A stretch of DNA of 64,000 nt, taken from positions 496,001-560,000 of the forward strand of contig OX637802.1 in NCBI GenBank assembly GCA_951802425.1. Reading direction: 5' to 3'. Origin of the DNA: Clavaria fumosa (Eukaryota; Basidiomycota; Agaricomycetes; Agaricales; Clavariaceae). The first letter of the stretch is position 1, and each line of letters begins with the position of its first letter. Position numbers and translations under genes: made by a program. The notes below the pieces were generated by a model. It did not search any database and had not been told where the DNA came from. It worked only from the letters and a program-made list of their open reading frames with translations. Below, in pieces: positions 31,896 through 43,454 of the stretch.

Positions 31896-34800
31896 ATGCC
31901 GGGCAGCCAGGAGTTCACCTTCGACGTTCGAGATACCGCAGACATCATGTGTAAGGAGGTCTTTGCTAGCAAAACCTCCCTCAGCGCAGAGAATGGCCGT
32001 GATCTAGCCATTGCTCCCTTCCTCGCGTCTGACGAGGATGGTGATCCGGTCAGTGCACTCTCCTCAATCCCCGCATCTCCACCGTTCCTTATCGCTGGGC
32101 CTTCTTGCAGCCGACACCTCCGCCAAAATCTCCTAGGCGCCAGGAGCGCCAGGTCGGTTTCGCCCATAAGCCCTCCTTCGCATCCTTCGCCTTGCCTCGT
32201 CAACCCAGCATACCCAACTTCTTCGCTGCGCGACACGGTCGTCCCAGTGAATCTCATAGCATAGCCGACTCCTCCACGAGCCACCGTACGAATAGCACGA
32301 CCAGCACGACCAGCACAGAGATAACCCAGCCCCAAACGCCCCACGCTATTCGCAAGTCCAAGTCGTCCATCTTCACGGCTATGCTCAAGAAATCCCGAAG
32401 TCGAGCTCGCCTTCGATCAGATACCTCCGATCATATACATCCTTATTCTCAATCTCAGGCCTTCCTCTCTCCTCCCCAAGACTCTGTGTCGTCCTTCCTA
32501 TCCATGGGTTCGCCCTCTCCCCCCACGACCAAGCACGACAGGCTTCGTAGTCTCAGGCGTAAACCGCCAACTGCTCCCCCTGCTCCCCCTCTGCCACGAC
32601 AGCCCGAAACTGCGGAGCAAGAATTCACATTGGATACCAACATTGACGAGATGGATGGAATCATCGATTTCACCGTTGTCCTGTTTCCTAAACCTCCAGA
32701 CTATATTGGCCCTCTCGGAAACAGCTCCACGAGCGTCCCCAATGGTCGAATAGTCCGCAATGGCTACTCTCCCAATCACGCCGATTCTCCTTCTCCCTCC
32801 TCATCCATGTTCCATAATCCGGATCCTTTCCATCCCACTCTCAGCTCATCGCGCCGTCCCGTCCTTGGTCTTGACTACCGCAGAGTCTGTCCAAAAACGG
32901 TTCTTCCCCTGGGCGCTATACCTCCGCCCGAAAACTCCCAAGATTATGTTAATCGCAGGCTGCCGGAAAGTCCGACATGGATTCCTCCCGAGAGTTGGGC
33001 CGTCGACAAGGAGGGCGAGGTACTCGACGACGTTCAATATTCTAGCTCCGATGAGGGTCCGCCATCCAGCCGACCAATGAGCTTCATTCCCCCGGGACAT
33101 AAGCGGAAGTCACGGCGGAAGACAATGAAGGTTGTACAGCCTATCCCCGTCGATTACAAGACTTACAAGATCCGTATCTACAAAATGGACGGGGAGTATC
33201 ACATCTGTTCCATTCCACTTTCGACGACTGTGGCGGATTTGACGCCGGTTTTGAATCGCAAGGTCCGAATGCAGGTTGCTGACCAAGAAGTTCATAGGCT
33301 GTATTTGAAGGAACGGGGACGAGGTGAGATTGTGTCTCAACGTGACTAGTTTCTTTCACTGACGTTCCTTATTGTTGATAGAGCGTGTCTTGGCCCAAAC
33401 CGAAAAGCCGGCGGACATCGTACGGAGGCGCTTGGAGCAGGCTGGTTATGACGTCAAGGATGGCTTGGACCGCATCGGCGTAGACGACATCTCATTCCTG
33501 CTCAAGTTTCAATACAAGAGCCAACTTTTAGGTCCAGCCGTACGTATTTTCTTATTGACGCATCCCGGTCTTAGCGTCATCTGCTGTCAATAGGACTCCG
33601 AGTTTGATTTCGAGAATTTCGAGTATGTCGACCTCACGGGACGCAGTCTCATCGCCATCCCTGTTTCGCTCCACAAGCAGGCTGAGACCCTCGTCACGCT
33701 TACTTTGTCACGCAATCCCATGCTGGAGATTCCACTCGATTTCATCCAGGCGTGCGTCACGCTGCGCGAGTTGCGCCTCTCGCACATGGCAATGAAGAAA
33801 GTGCCGCAGAGCGTCCGGCACAGTGTCACACTGCACCTCCTTGACATCTCATGTAACCGTATTGTCGATCTCGACGACGCTGGTCTCGACCGTATTCCCG
33901 AGCTGCGCTCACTCAAGGCGCAGAACAACCGCATGGAAAAGCTGCCGTGGTACTTTCCCCGCTTACGATGCCTCAAGTATCTCAACATTTCCAACAACAA
34001 GTTCAAGCACATACCCACAGTGGTGGGCGACATGACGAGTCTCGTCGATCTGGATGTCTCCTTCAACATGATATCTGAGCTGCCTGCGGAGATTGGGCAG
34101 CTGACGGCGTTAGAGCGGTTCATTATCGTAGGTAATCAGGTGTCCAAGTTGCCCATCGAGTACAAGAATCTGGCTAGTCTGAAGGTGCTCGATTGCCGGA
34201 GAAATCTCATCTCTGACCTGTCTATCGTGTGCGTGCTTCCGCGCCTGGAGACTCTGCGTGCAGATCATAACGCCATACACGGGCTTGACCTCTCTCTCGG
34301 GCCGCTTCTCTTGACCCTCGACGCGTCGTACAATGATATCACTAGGCTGACGCTCGCTCCTAACCCTATCAGTCTTCACCCGTACGCGCTGAAGTCGCTT
34401 GACATTTCGCACGCCAAGCTCTCCTCGCTGGATGACCTGGCTTTTTCCCAGCTGTCGTCTCTGCAGTCACTCAAGATTGACCACAACTCCATCCGCTTCA
34501 TCCCCGAGTCGCTTGGCGAACTGACACAGCTGACGCTACTGTCGTGCTCGGACAACGAGCTCATTGCGCTACCAACGAGCATCGGGCGCTTGCAGCGGCT
34601 TGAGACACTCGATGCGCACAACAACAGTCTGACGGAGCTTCCAGCGAGCCTGTGGAACTGCGCGTCACTAACACATATCAATGCCACGTCAAACCTGATC
34701 AGGTCATGGCAGTCTCCCCCGGCATTGGCGGTAAATGGGCCGTTGAACCAACCCTCAGCAGACTCGCTCGCTGCTGATAGGAAGGCATCTGTGGTTAGCA

Positions 34801-37604
34801 CGCATAGTGGCCGGTATATACCTCCGTTGGCCCACTCACTAGAGCGGCTCTACCTGGGAGAGAATCAGTTTACGGATGACAGCATATTACCGCTCATGGT
34901 TTTTAAAGAGCTCACAGTCCTCAACCTGTCGTTCAATGAGCTTCAAGATCTTCCGCCCAACTTCTTCCGTGGACTGACTCTATTGGAAGAGCTCTATCTG
35001 AGCGGGAATAAGCTTACTACAATCCCCACTGAGGATCTTCATCGGCTGACGAGGTTGTCGGTCCTGTTTTTGAACGGTAATCGCTTGCAGACTCTGCCGC
35101 AGGAAATTGGGAAATTACAGAGTCTTGCGGTTCTTGACGTGGGAAGTAATATATTGAGATATAACATCAACAATCTCGAGTTCGACTGGAATTGGTTTGT
35201 GTGACTATCTTGCGGCGGACAAACTTGTTCTCACATCTTTCCGAATAGGAATTTTAACCAGAACCTTCGGTATCTCAACTTTTCAGGCAACAAGCGACTG
35301 GAGATCAAGCCGGATCCGACGGGTCACAGTCATAGAGCGCTGTCCACAGGGCGTCCTGACGAACGAATCCTTGCTGACTTTTCAAAGCTCACGCAACTCC
35401 GTGTTCTCGGTTTGATGGACGTAACCACTACGTTTTTACAAAATGAACCTGAAGACACCGAGGAGCGGCGTGTGCGCACATCCTTCTCCACCGTCAACAA
35501 GATGGCGTATGGCATCGCGGATAATTTGGGCAGACACCTGGGCAAACATACGCACCTGACGATGCTCGACCTTGTTCAACCTGAGTTCCGCGACCGGAAA
35601 GACGAAGCTGTCTTTGCGATGTTTGGCCGCTCGCAGAGTGTTGGCAACAAGCGCATTACCAAATTCCTGCATGACAATTTCTTGTCCGAATTTGCCACCG
35701 CGTTGGATGAGCTTGATCCTGAGCGTGGCGAAGGCATTCCTGACGCGTTGCGAAGAGCTTTCCTGCATCTAAACAAGTCTTTGCACGACAAGTTGTTTGA
35801 TCCAGCGGCCAGGCGGAAGGCGTCGCAAGGGAGTGATGCGGGTATTGGTGGTGTAGCGAGCGATAGCCGCTTAATCGACAGCCGATCGGGTGCCTCAGGA
35901 GTTGTCTTATATCTAATTGGCAAGACGCTGTTTATCGCCAATGCGGGCGACGCACTTGCTGTGGTCTCCCGGAGGGGTGCGGCCACTCCATTGTCTAGGA
36001 AGCATGATCCCTTCGATCGTCAGGAGACTGCCAGGATTCGAGCTGCGGAAGGCTGGGTCTCACCCAAGGGCACTGTAAATGACGAGGTCGATGTATCTCG
36101 CTCGTTCGGCTTCTACCACCTGTTCCCGGTCATCAACGCTCGTCCTGATATCTGCAAGTGGGACCTTTCGGATCTGGATGAATTTGTAGTCATCGGCAAC
36201 CGCGGGCTGTGGGACTACGTCGATTATCAGACTGCTGTGGATATCGCACGATCGGAGCGCGCGGACCCCATGATTGCTGCTCAGAAATTGCGAGATTTCG
36301 CGATCAGTTATGGAGCGGAGGGAAGCACTATGATCATGGTCATTAGCGTTGGTGACCTCTTCACGTCGGTGTCGCGCCGGCCGATGACCGACGCTCTTGT
36401 CGTTGACCCCCGCCGCGCCAGGAAGAGGGATGACATTGCCATCCGTAACATCACCCGACTGGATGGCGAGGTGTCACCACCGACGGGACATGTCACGTTA
36501 GTGTTCACGGATATTCGCAACTCGACACATCTTTGGGAGGTGAATCCGGGCATGCCCACGGCGATGCGGCTACACAACAACCTACTGCGCCGTCAACTGA
36601 GGTTCTGCGGTGGGTATGAGGTGAAGACGGAAGGGGATGCCTTCATGTGCTCATTCCCAACGGTTCTATCTGCCCTGTGGTGGTGCATGAGCGTGCAATC
36701 AGAATTACTGAAGGAGCCGTGGCCCCTGGAAATTCTAGAGTGCGAAGATGGTAAAGAGATCCGCGACGCCGATGGGACGGTCATTGCGCGTGGCTTGTCG
36801 GTACGAATGGGGGTTCATTGCGGGACGCCCTTATGTGAGCCCGACCCGATCACTAGACGCATGGACTATTTCGGGCCTATGGTGAACCGGTCCGCGCGGA
36901 TCACTGCCAGAGCGGCTGGAGGGCAGATCATGGTCAGCTCGGATGTTGTTCGCGAGATCAACGCCAAAATCACGGAGACGGATGCCGAGACGGAATATTC
37001 AGATCTGCAACCGCCGGATGCCATCCTTGCTATCAAGGACTTGGGCATATCTGTTATATCGGTTGGAGAGGTGAAGTTGAAGGGACTGGAGGTGCCCGAG
37101 ACGCTGTCGGTTGTGTACCCAAAACACCTGGCTGCACGACAAGATCTGGAGCAGGGTGAGACCGTACTAAGCGCGTCCAACTCAAGGGTGCAATTCTCTG
37201 TGGAGCAGATCCGAGACTTAGCGAGGCTCTGCGTACGTCTGGAGGCTCTGTCAATGAGGCGGATGTTCCGGTCGCTCGCTGAATGCGAGCCCGGTATCAC
37301 ATCACCGACTCTGCTTGACGATAATGATGGCCTGCAGCAAGAGGAGCAGGAGGAGACGTTAGAGTTGACCTACAATGCGGATACGCTGTTCCCATGCTTA
37401 AGCGCGACGGCGTCGTACGCAGACCTGATGGCGATACTGCAGTCGTTGTCGATCCGGCTGATGAATGTGGTGCCGGCGCTGTGCTTGAAGATGGCGCCCA
37501 TGTCAGATGCGCGAGGCGTGGACAAGTTTATGGATGCGTTGGCAAAGCATGGGCCTTTGGACGACCGGACGTTGGCAATGTTATTGAGTGCACTCGGTTC
37601 TTAG
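31896..37604 (+). CDS. CYR1: Adenylate cyclase (RA, LRR, PP2C-like and class III cyclase domains)
   Basis: Makes cAMP from ATP downstream of Ras/G-alpha at the plasma membrane, feeding protein kinase A. Five exons (31896-32048, 32111-33323, 33382-33539, 33594-35194, 35249-37604) close in phase to 1826 residues, a normal fungal length. Residues 1-395 are disordered and Ser/Pro-rich. The Ras-association region is about 400-500 (YKIRIYKMDGEYHICSIP onward). Leucine-rich repeats run about 510-1110 (for example LKYLNISNNKFKHIP, LEELYLSGNKLTTIP). The PP2C-like domain is about 1125-1410 (NAGDALAVVSR) and lacks some canonical phosphatase metal motifs. The catalytic domain (about 1450-1670) keeps both metal aspartates (VTLVFTDIRNSTHLWE and VKTEGDAFMCSF) and RMGVHCG. 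The start ATG at 31896 is the first in frame; an upstream noncoding exon cannot be excluded. Confidence 0.95.
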
Positions 37605-38181
37605 CCCAGTGGGTGTGGGTCGACGAATGCTCTGTTGTAATTTTGAAGTATTCCTCTCTTTTGTGTGCTGGTGAGGACACTTATTCTGTGTTTTTGAAGT
37701 TCTTTATCTGTCTGTGTACTGTCTCCGACTGTTGTATACCTGTAATACTTCTTTGGCTTTAGACATTGTGCAATCCATGTAGAGGCTTGTTGATCAGATC
37801 ACATGATTGAGCAGAGGCGCATGTTGCGTCCAAGTAATGCGACTGCGACTGCCGGTACTAAAGGACTGGTGCGTGAAATGATGCCAGTTGACTGCACAAA
37901 GAAACGCAAAAAATAGAGACAAAATCATAAATCAAACTATTTACAAGTCACAGGCTACCTCCTTCCCCAGTTGCAACCTCTGCAGCCTTCTCCTCTGCTC
38001 ATTGCACCATCACTTGAAGCTCCACACCTTTCTGGAAATGCACTGTCAAATGCAGAGGATATAATTGAACACTTCAGAGCAGTCTCTGGTGGGACAAGCA
38101 AGGCTAGTGTGAACACACTTAACCTGAGCAAATGTGCCCAGAGGCAAGACTTCTGCCACAAACCTGAGAAGGTGCACCACA
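37605..38181. other. Convergent spacer, adenylate cyclase and helicase
   Basis: No gene seen. It includes GATCACATGATTG near 37797 and AT-rich stretches around 37900-37945 that may hold polyadenylation signals for both genes. Confidence 0.5.
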
Positions 38182-41100
38182 TCAGCTGTCGCCTTCCATC
38201 GGCCCAGTGAGCCTGCCCAACATTTGAGCCATCTGGGAAATATCAGCCGGTGAAAGATCCGGAAGTTGATCAGAGAACAGCGCCTGGCAAGAAAAATTAG
38301 AGAGGTGATGCGCAAATTGTCTGGGAACATTGATACCCGTTCTTCCTCAGGGAGTGCCGAAATATAAGGAGAAAGCTCTGAATCCCACGACATCCGTCTC
38401 GCTGTAGTATGTGATAGGTACAGGAGACACTGTGCTCGTGTGCATCCCACATAGAGTACACGACTGGAACAGAGGGAACATGAGGAAACAAACTAAAAGT
38501 TGTCACGTTGACTAACCGGTCCTCTGCTTCCACCTCGGATGACATATTCAACGGAAAGACATCGGTTTCGACTGTACAAACATGCAGCAGCGTCAATATA
38601 AGGACAAATCATTCTACCACTTACCAGCAGGAATGAAGACTACCGGCCACTCGAGCCCCTTTGCGGCATGACATGTGGCGATGGTCACCTTCAATGAAAC
38701 ATTTTTAGAATCAGCTGAACGTTAAAAATATATTGACAGGGATGTACCTCATTTTCATCGGCTCCTAATGGGCTATCTTTAGAGCGAAGTGCACATGATT
38801 GAAGAAATAATCGCAAAGGTGTATCTCTGTTGGAGAATAAGTACCGAGTATGCCATCCGATATGAAAAATGGATCACCGAGAGATTGAGCCACCAAGAGA
38901 TTCTCTGTCGTTGAGGGCTTCCTCGAATTCCTTCGCATAAAGCACCATTTCTTTCACATTTGTCAATCGAATATCATAGTCCAGCTGTGTTTTCCGCAGG
39001 TGGTCCTTGTAGCCAAATAAGCGAACAAGATTGCGAACAATATTGTCAAGTGGAGTGCTCTTCGCAAGATATGGTCACAAGACGAAGATCGCAACAGGTA
39101 GAAGAATGAACTCACCTCTGACACTAGTTGCCTTAAATATCTAAGAACTCTGATAAATTCATTCAACTTATTGGCAAGACCGAACCGGGGCTCTGGCATC
39201 CGCGAGTCCACAATATGTTCAATAACTTCTACAAGAGGTAGTTTGAGCCTGTCAGACATCCTCAATAAATCATTCAGGTCCTACTCGGACTTATGAGCAT
39301 GAGCATGACAAGACAAAGCTATTGATTGCACCTCTTCATCTATGCACCGACGTGGAATATTGACAATGCGCTGAAAAGCCGGCGTGAAGTGAGGATTGTC
39401 GATAAGCTGGAGATATGCCAGCAAGTCTTGGACCTGACGAGAGGAGATATGATGTGGATGTAATATACACAGTCTGCAATTCGAACAAACCTCCATACGG
39501 TCGAAGAATTTATCACCTTTAAAAACCCTGTAAGGAATTTGTTCATCTATCAATGCGAGCTCAATTGGTCTTGACAGTGCACGACATCGAACTTAAACAA
39601 TCGAGTTAGATTTTTTCCGGCACTCCGGCACTTCCTTGTGCCAAGTCAAAGGAATTTACCGAGAATAGCACAATCTCTCCATCGTATTACGCCATTCGCT
39701 TTCGCTATAAGTCTCCTGATTTCGGCAGCTATGCCCTGAGCTTCTAAGGTTGGAGATGCGAAATGGCGTAGTGTAGGAGTGTGACCACGAGGATGGGCAG
39801 CACGTAACGCCTTTGGTTTGCGTGAGGAATCTGAAGACATTCGCTTCTATGGCAAGCACCGGATGACGATCATAAGAATCTACCTTGCGAGATGATAGCT
39901 TGACTAGCCATTAAGATTGAACCGGTAGAACGATAATTTTGCACAAGTATAACTTGTTCGGTCTCCGCGAAATCTGGAGGGCAATTCATTCGCTATGGGA
40001 AATGGTGGGCAAATTATGCCAGTTCCCTGTACCTTGCCTCATTTTTGAAAAGTCCAGGTTATGGATGCCGCGCCAGTAGTAGACTAGTAAAGCTTTATTT
40101 ACCATCGACGTATGTTTTTATCCTTGAGGGAACTTACTTGACTGATCAGGGTCCCCAACAACTGTGAGACCTCGGTGGTGTTCTGCGAAAAGACGCGCAA
40201 GTGTCCATTCAGTCGTGTTGGTGTCTTGACTGTAAACAATGCAGTCAGGCTCCCACCTTGCATGAATTGCAAAAGCGTACAATTCGTCCACGAGCACATG
40301 ATTGCACCACTTGACTATCTCCGGACGCTGTTGGATGAGTTTGACCGTAAGTGCCAAATGATCATCGAAGTCGAGCTTGTTGATACTCGTAAGGTGTTTC
40401 TCATACATGGCGTAGAGGCCCGCCATAATTTCAGTCCTTGTGTTGTGGTCTGAATCCCCCGTGGGTAGTGTAGACACGATATCTGCGGCGCTGCGACCGC
40501 TGAGCTTTTGGTTCGAAATCCATCGAGAGAGTTCCCTCAGAGTAATTCTTTCAGCTGCAGATTGTCTCTTGATCGATCCAAGAAATTTTGTCAAAGTTTG
40601 TTTTCTATTTTCGTGAAATCAATGAAAGTTTGACCCAATATACTAAAAATGCTCACCTGTCCTCTGCATTACATGTTGTGAAATTGGCGTTTATGCCGAT
40701 AGAACCGCCGTGCCGCCGCAAAAATGAACAACAAAAAGAGTGAAAGGTTCCAGCCCTGATAAGAGTTGCGATTGATCTTCCCAGAGTGTGAGTCAGACGT
40801 CCACGTAACTCCATTGCAGCCTTATTAGTGAAAGTAACGGCCACTATGGAAGGCGGCGGGATACTGCGGCGATGGATCAGAAAAACAGTACGTGCCGCCA
40901 AAACCTTAGAGATGGATGGTAAGTCCGCTGACAGGAAAAAAAAAAAGTGGGCAAGTCACTTTTGTTTTGCCAGTCCCAGGCCCTGCAAGTACTTGTAGGG
41001 GTACATGCTCTGGATGTTCAACGGCTAAGCAGTTGAAACATGAGTATTAAGGTCAAAAGGAATTTTAGAATGCCACCTTTGAGTTGCTCAGGATTGAGTG

Positions 41101-41293
41101 ACAGGAGGAGCTCGTCGATTCTGTGCGCAGATGTAGATGTCACGAAGCTCCTCATCGGAAAGGAGGAATATCTTGGTGGTAGGCAACGATGCAGTCTGCG
41201 GACAGACCAAAGGGCCGAGCTAAACATTGCCCTGATTGTGGATAGGTGGTTGTGGATGGGAGTCTTGTGAAGCAAGTTGACCGCAAGGGCCAC
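38182..41293 (-). CDS. UvrD/Rep-family 3'-5' DNA helicase (Srs2/Hmi1-like), possibly mitochondrial
   Basis: A superfamily 1 DNA helicase. Seventeen minus exons close in phase to 744 residues (first 41077-41293, 40960-41024, 40657-40904; last 38337-38463, 38182-38283). Motifs are intact: Walker A AGPGTGKT (86-93), VTFTNKAAMELRGRL, AGTFHSFC, Walker B LVDEFQDT, GDPDQSIYYWRG, QNYRS, VTIATCHAAKGLEWPVV and RRVLYVGCTRAQ. The N-terminus before LNPEQLKAVEH is Arg/Ser-rich and nearly free of acid (MFSSALWSVRRLHRCLPPR), which looks like a mitochondrial presequence. There are in-frame Met codons at 41293, 41227 and 41155, so nuclear and mitochondrial forms could both be made. At 744 residues it is shorter than nuclear Srs2. 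It is divergent from the gene at 41867. Confidence 0.9.
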
Positions 41294-41866
41294 GCGTGGA
41301 TAGGAATCACGCCTCGCCGTGCCTGCCGGGTGTGTGCCGCTATCGGCTGCGCAGGCAGTTTGAAATCGTGGCCACCCCCACTATCGCGCTGTTAGCCGCC
41401 CTTTATCATTGCCTGCTCTTCATCTACACGAGCCCACGCCGTGAATTCGGAGCACGAAAAGAACCACCAGCACGGTTTGTGGCGCACCTTCCCCAACAAG
41501 GTGCTTCTCAAATAGGTCATCTTGGGCCAAGTCCGGGGGCGGTAACCGCAAGATGTTTACCGAAACCAGTAAGAGCTCGCGGCAAGGGAGAAACTCAGCG
41601 GCCCACCGAGAACTATGGCATATTGGTCGAATTGCCCGGGCGTTGTGCTCACGTGCATTCTGCCCACCTGAACTCGCCTGCGCCGAACGCTGCGTCTGGC
41701 GGCGGCGAGGGTGAAGCGGATGATGGGTCAATGGAGAGGGAAATATGGAAGCAGCTCATCAAGAGGAGTGTTGCGAAAGATGACCGCATAACCCTAAAGC
41801 ACGTGATCAAGTCGTTGTTGCAATTTCAGTTTGCTTTGCTTTTCCCAAATTCCGTCTAGTCTAGTG
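41294..41866. promoter_or_regulatory. Divergent promoter region, helicase and 41867 gene
   Basis: 573 bp between opposite starts. GCACGTGATCAAG lies at about 41799-41811, 55-65 bp before the 41867 ATG. A GTG-initiated frame spans 41296-41859 and another frame reads HEKNHQHGLWRTFPNKVLLK before a stop; neither has a clear ATG or splice model, so a small extra gene here is possible but unsupported. Confidence 0.4.
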
Positions 41867-43331
41867 ATGCTGTCTCGAGCGCACCAAAGCGACCACCCGC
41901 AGGCCCTCATCACCAGAACTCCAGGGAGGTCTATTCTCAAAGGGCGCGCTGGTCTCCAAGAGAACACGCCACATGTAACCGGCAAGGGTAACACGCACAG
42001 AATTCCACCGCACACCCCATTCCAGAAACCGCTCAAAGGTGCAATTCTGGAAGTGAACTCTTTGAAGAAACCGCACCCTTTGTCAGTCGCTACCACAACG
42101 CGGCCCCTCTTGGACAAGACCCCATTTCCGAACCGTGTCGCACCCCCGCCTCTCACCCCAGCGCCCCAAGTCAAACCTCAACCCGGGGACACGCCCAACT
42201 CGCTGCTTCGCCCAAGCTCGACGCGCAGCCGTATCCGTGCGCCCCGCAGCGCGTCGACTATCGCCGCGCAGAACACTGAATCCGCGACCCCTGTCAATCA
42301 CGGGACCTTCATCCAGCCGTTCGAAGATGGCGACTCGAGTGTCGAGTTGACAAGCGAAGTGACAGCTTTGCCAGAGTCAACCCCTCAAACGGAAAGTTTC
42401 GACGAGATTGAGTATATGGCGCCCACCGCTATCTGTATGTCCCAGCTTTTGACTTCTTGGTCATCTGACAACGGGGGATGGTACAGTCCCAGACTACGAG
42501 CCGCCTTTCGAGATGCCTTCATACACGACTCTTGGAAAGAGCCTAATAAACCTTGCTCAGTCGTACCCATATGAGGATCTTACTTCTCCCGACTACGAAT
42601 ATATCCAAGACGCGGCCGATGGTTTGGGGGCCTCGTGGCCTCGTTTCAAGCTGGCAGCAGTGACCGTCCCTGCAATGACCAAGACTCGCACCACTCGAAA
42701 CGCTGTTACGACGACACGCACCCCTGCACCCATCCCGTCAGCAACGTCCAACAGCCGTCCCCCGACGCGATTAACTTATATCTCCATGCACAGCCGCAGC
42801 CAGGCACCCACACCTCGGGCGATGCAAGGGGGTGCGCGAGCCATCATAGACTCGACAAGTGAGAAGGGTCAAACGAGAACTGCGCCAGCTGCACGGCCTG
42901 CCACAGTGACCACTGCGACCCCGAGGACGGCAAGCAAAACAAAAAGTACCGTTAGCGGGGCTCGCTTCGTCACTTCGCGGAGCACTCCGCCTGCTCGTAC
43001 AACTGCGCCTTCCACTCATGGCGGAACAACATCTAGGATGAGGACCGGGGAAAGCAGGACGACCGTGACGGCGCGTGCCATGGGAGGCAATTCTATCCCC
43101 GTCACGCGCGGAGTCGTTGCGAAAAGTCAAGTCACGGTTCGGGCGGGCGCGGTTCGTGGCGGGGCATCCAAGGACGTTGGCGTTACTCTACGGAACGTGC
43201 CCAATGCTGCGGCCCCAGGCGCCTTGCGCAAACCTGGATTAAAGAAGGTTGATGCGGATGAAGGCGAAGACTTGCTCAAATTTGACGCCTTTGGGCCCAT
43301 TCAGGTAGAAGATTTTCTATTTGACGTTTAA
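41867..43331 (+). CDS. Uncharacterised Pro/Thr/Arg-rich protein
   Basis: Two exons (41867-42434, 42487-43331) close in phase to 470 residues. The N-terminal third is basic with short conserved-looking patches: RTPGRSILKGRAGLQENTP, TPFQKPLKG and LLDKTPFPNR. A middle patch, FDEIEYMAPTAIFPDYEPPF then TTLGKSLINLAQS, spans the intron and supports the splice. The rest is low complexity (Thr/Arg/Ala) and ends LLKFDAFGP-IQVEDFLFDV. The pattern of a basic disordered N-terminus with QEN/TP motifs and an acidic aromatic block resembles regulators such as fungal securins. That is only a speculative architectural comparison, with no domain evidence. A CACGTGATC site lies about 65 bp upstream. Confidence 0.7.
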
Positions 43332-43454
43332 GTCAGCGTATGAGGCCGTATGTACCATAGATTTGTTATGTAATTGAGTTTTATCACTACTGTTCATCGT
43401 TTGACCTGCTCCGCGTCTAAACCTCGGACGCTGTTGGCTGACTTGGCTCTTTGA

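Noticed and set aside
38463..38571. Suspected frameshift in the helicase before motif VI
   Set aside because: On careful recount the exon 38517-38571 ends in phase 2 and joins the next exon at RRVLYVGCTRAQ without any shift.
41296..41859. 188-codon plus-strand open frame between helicase and the 41867 gene
   Set aside because: Begins with GTG, has no ATG in the first two thirds and no recognisable domain; most likely promoter sequence.
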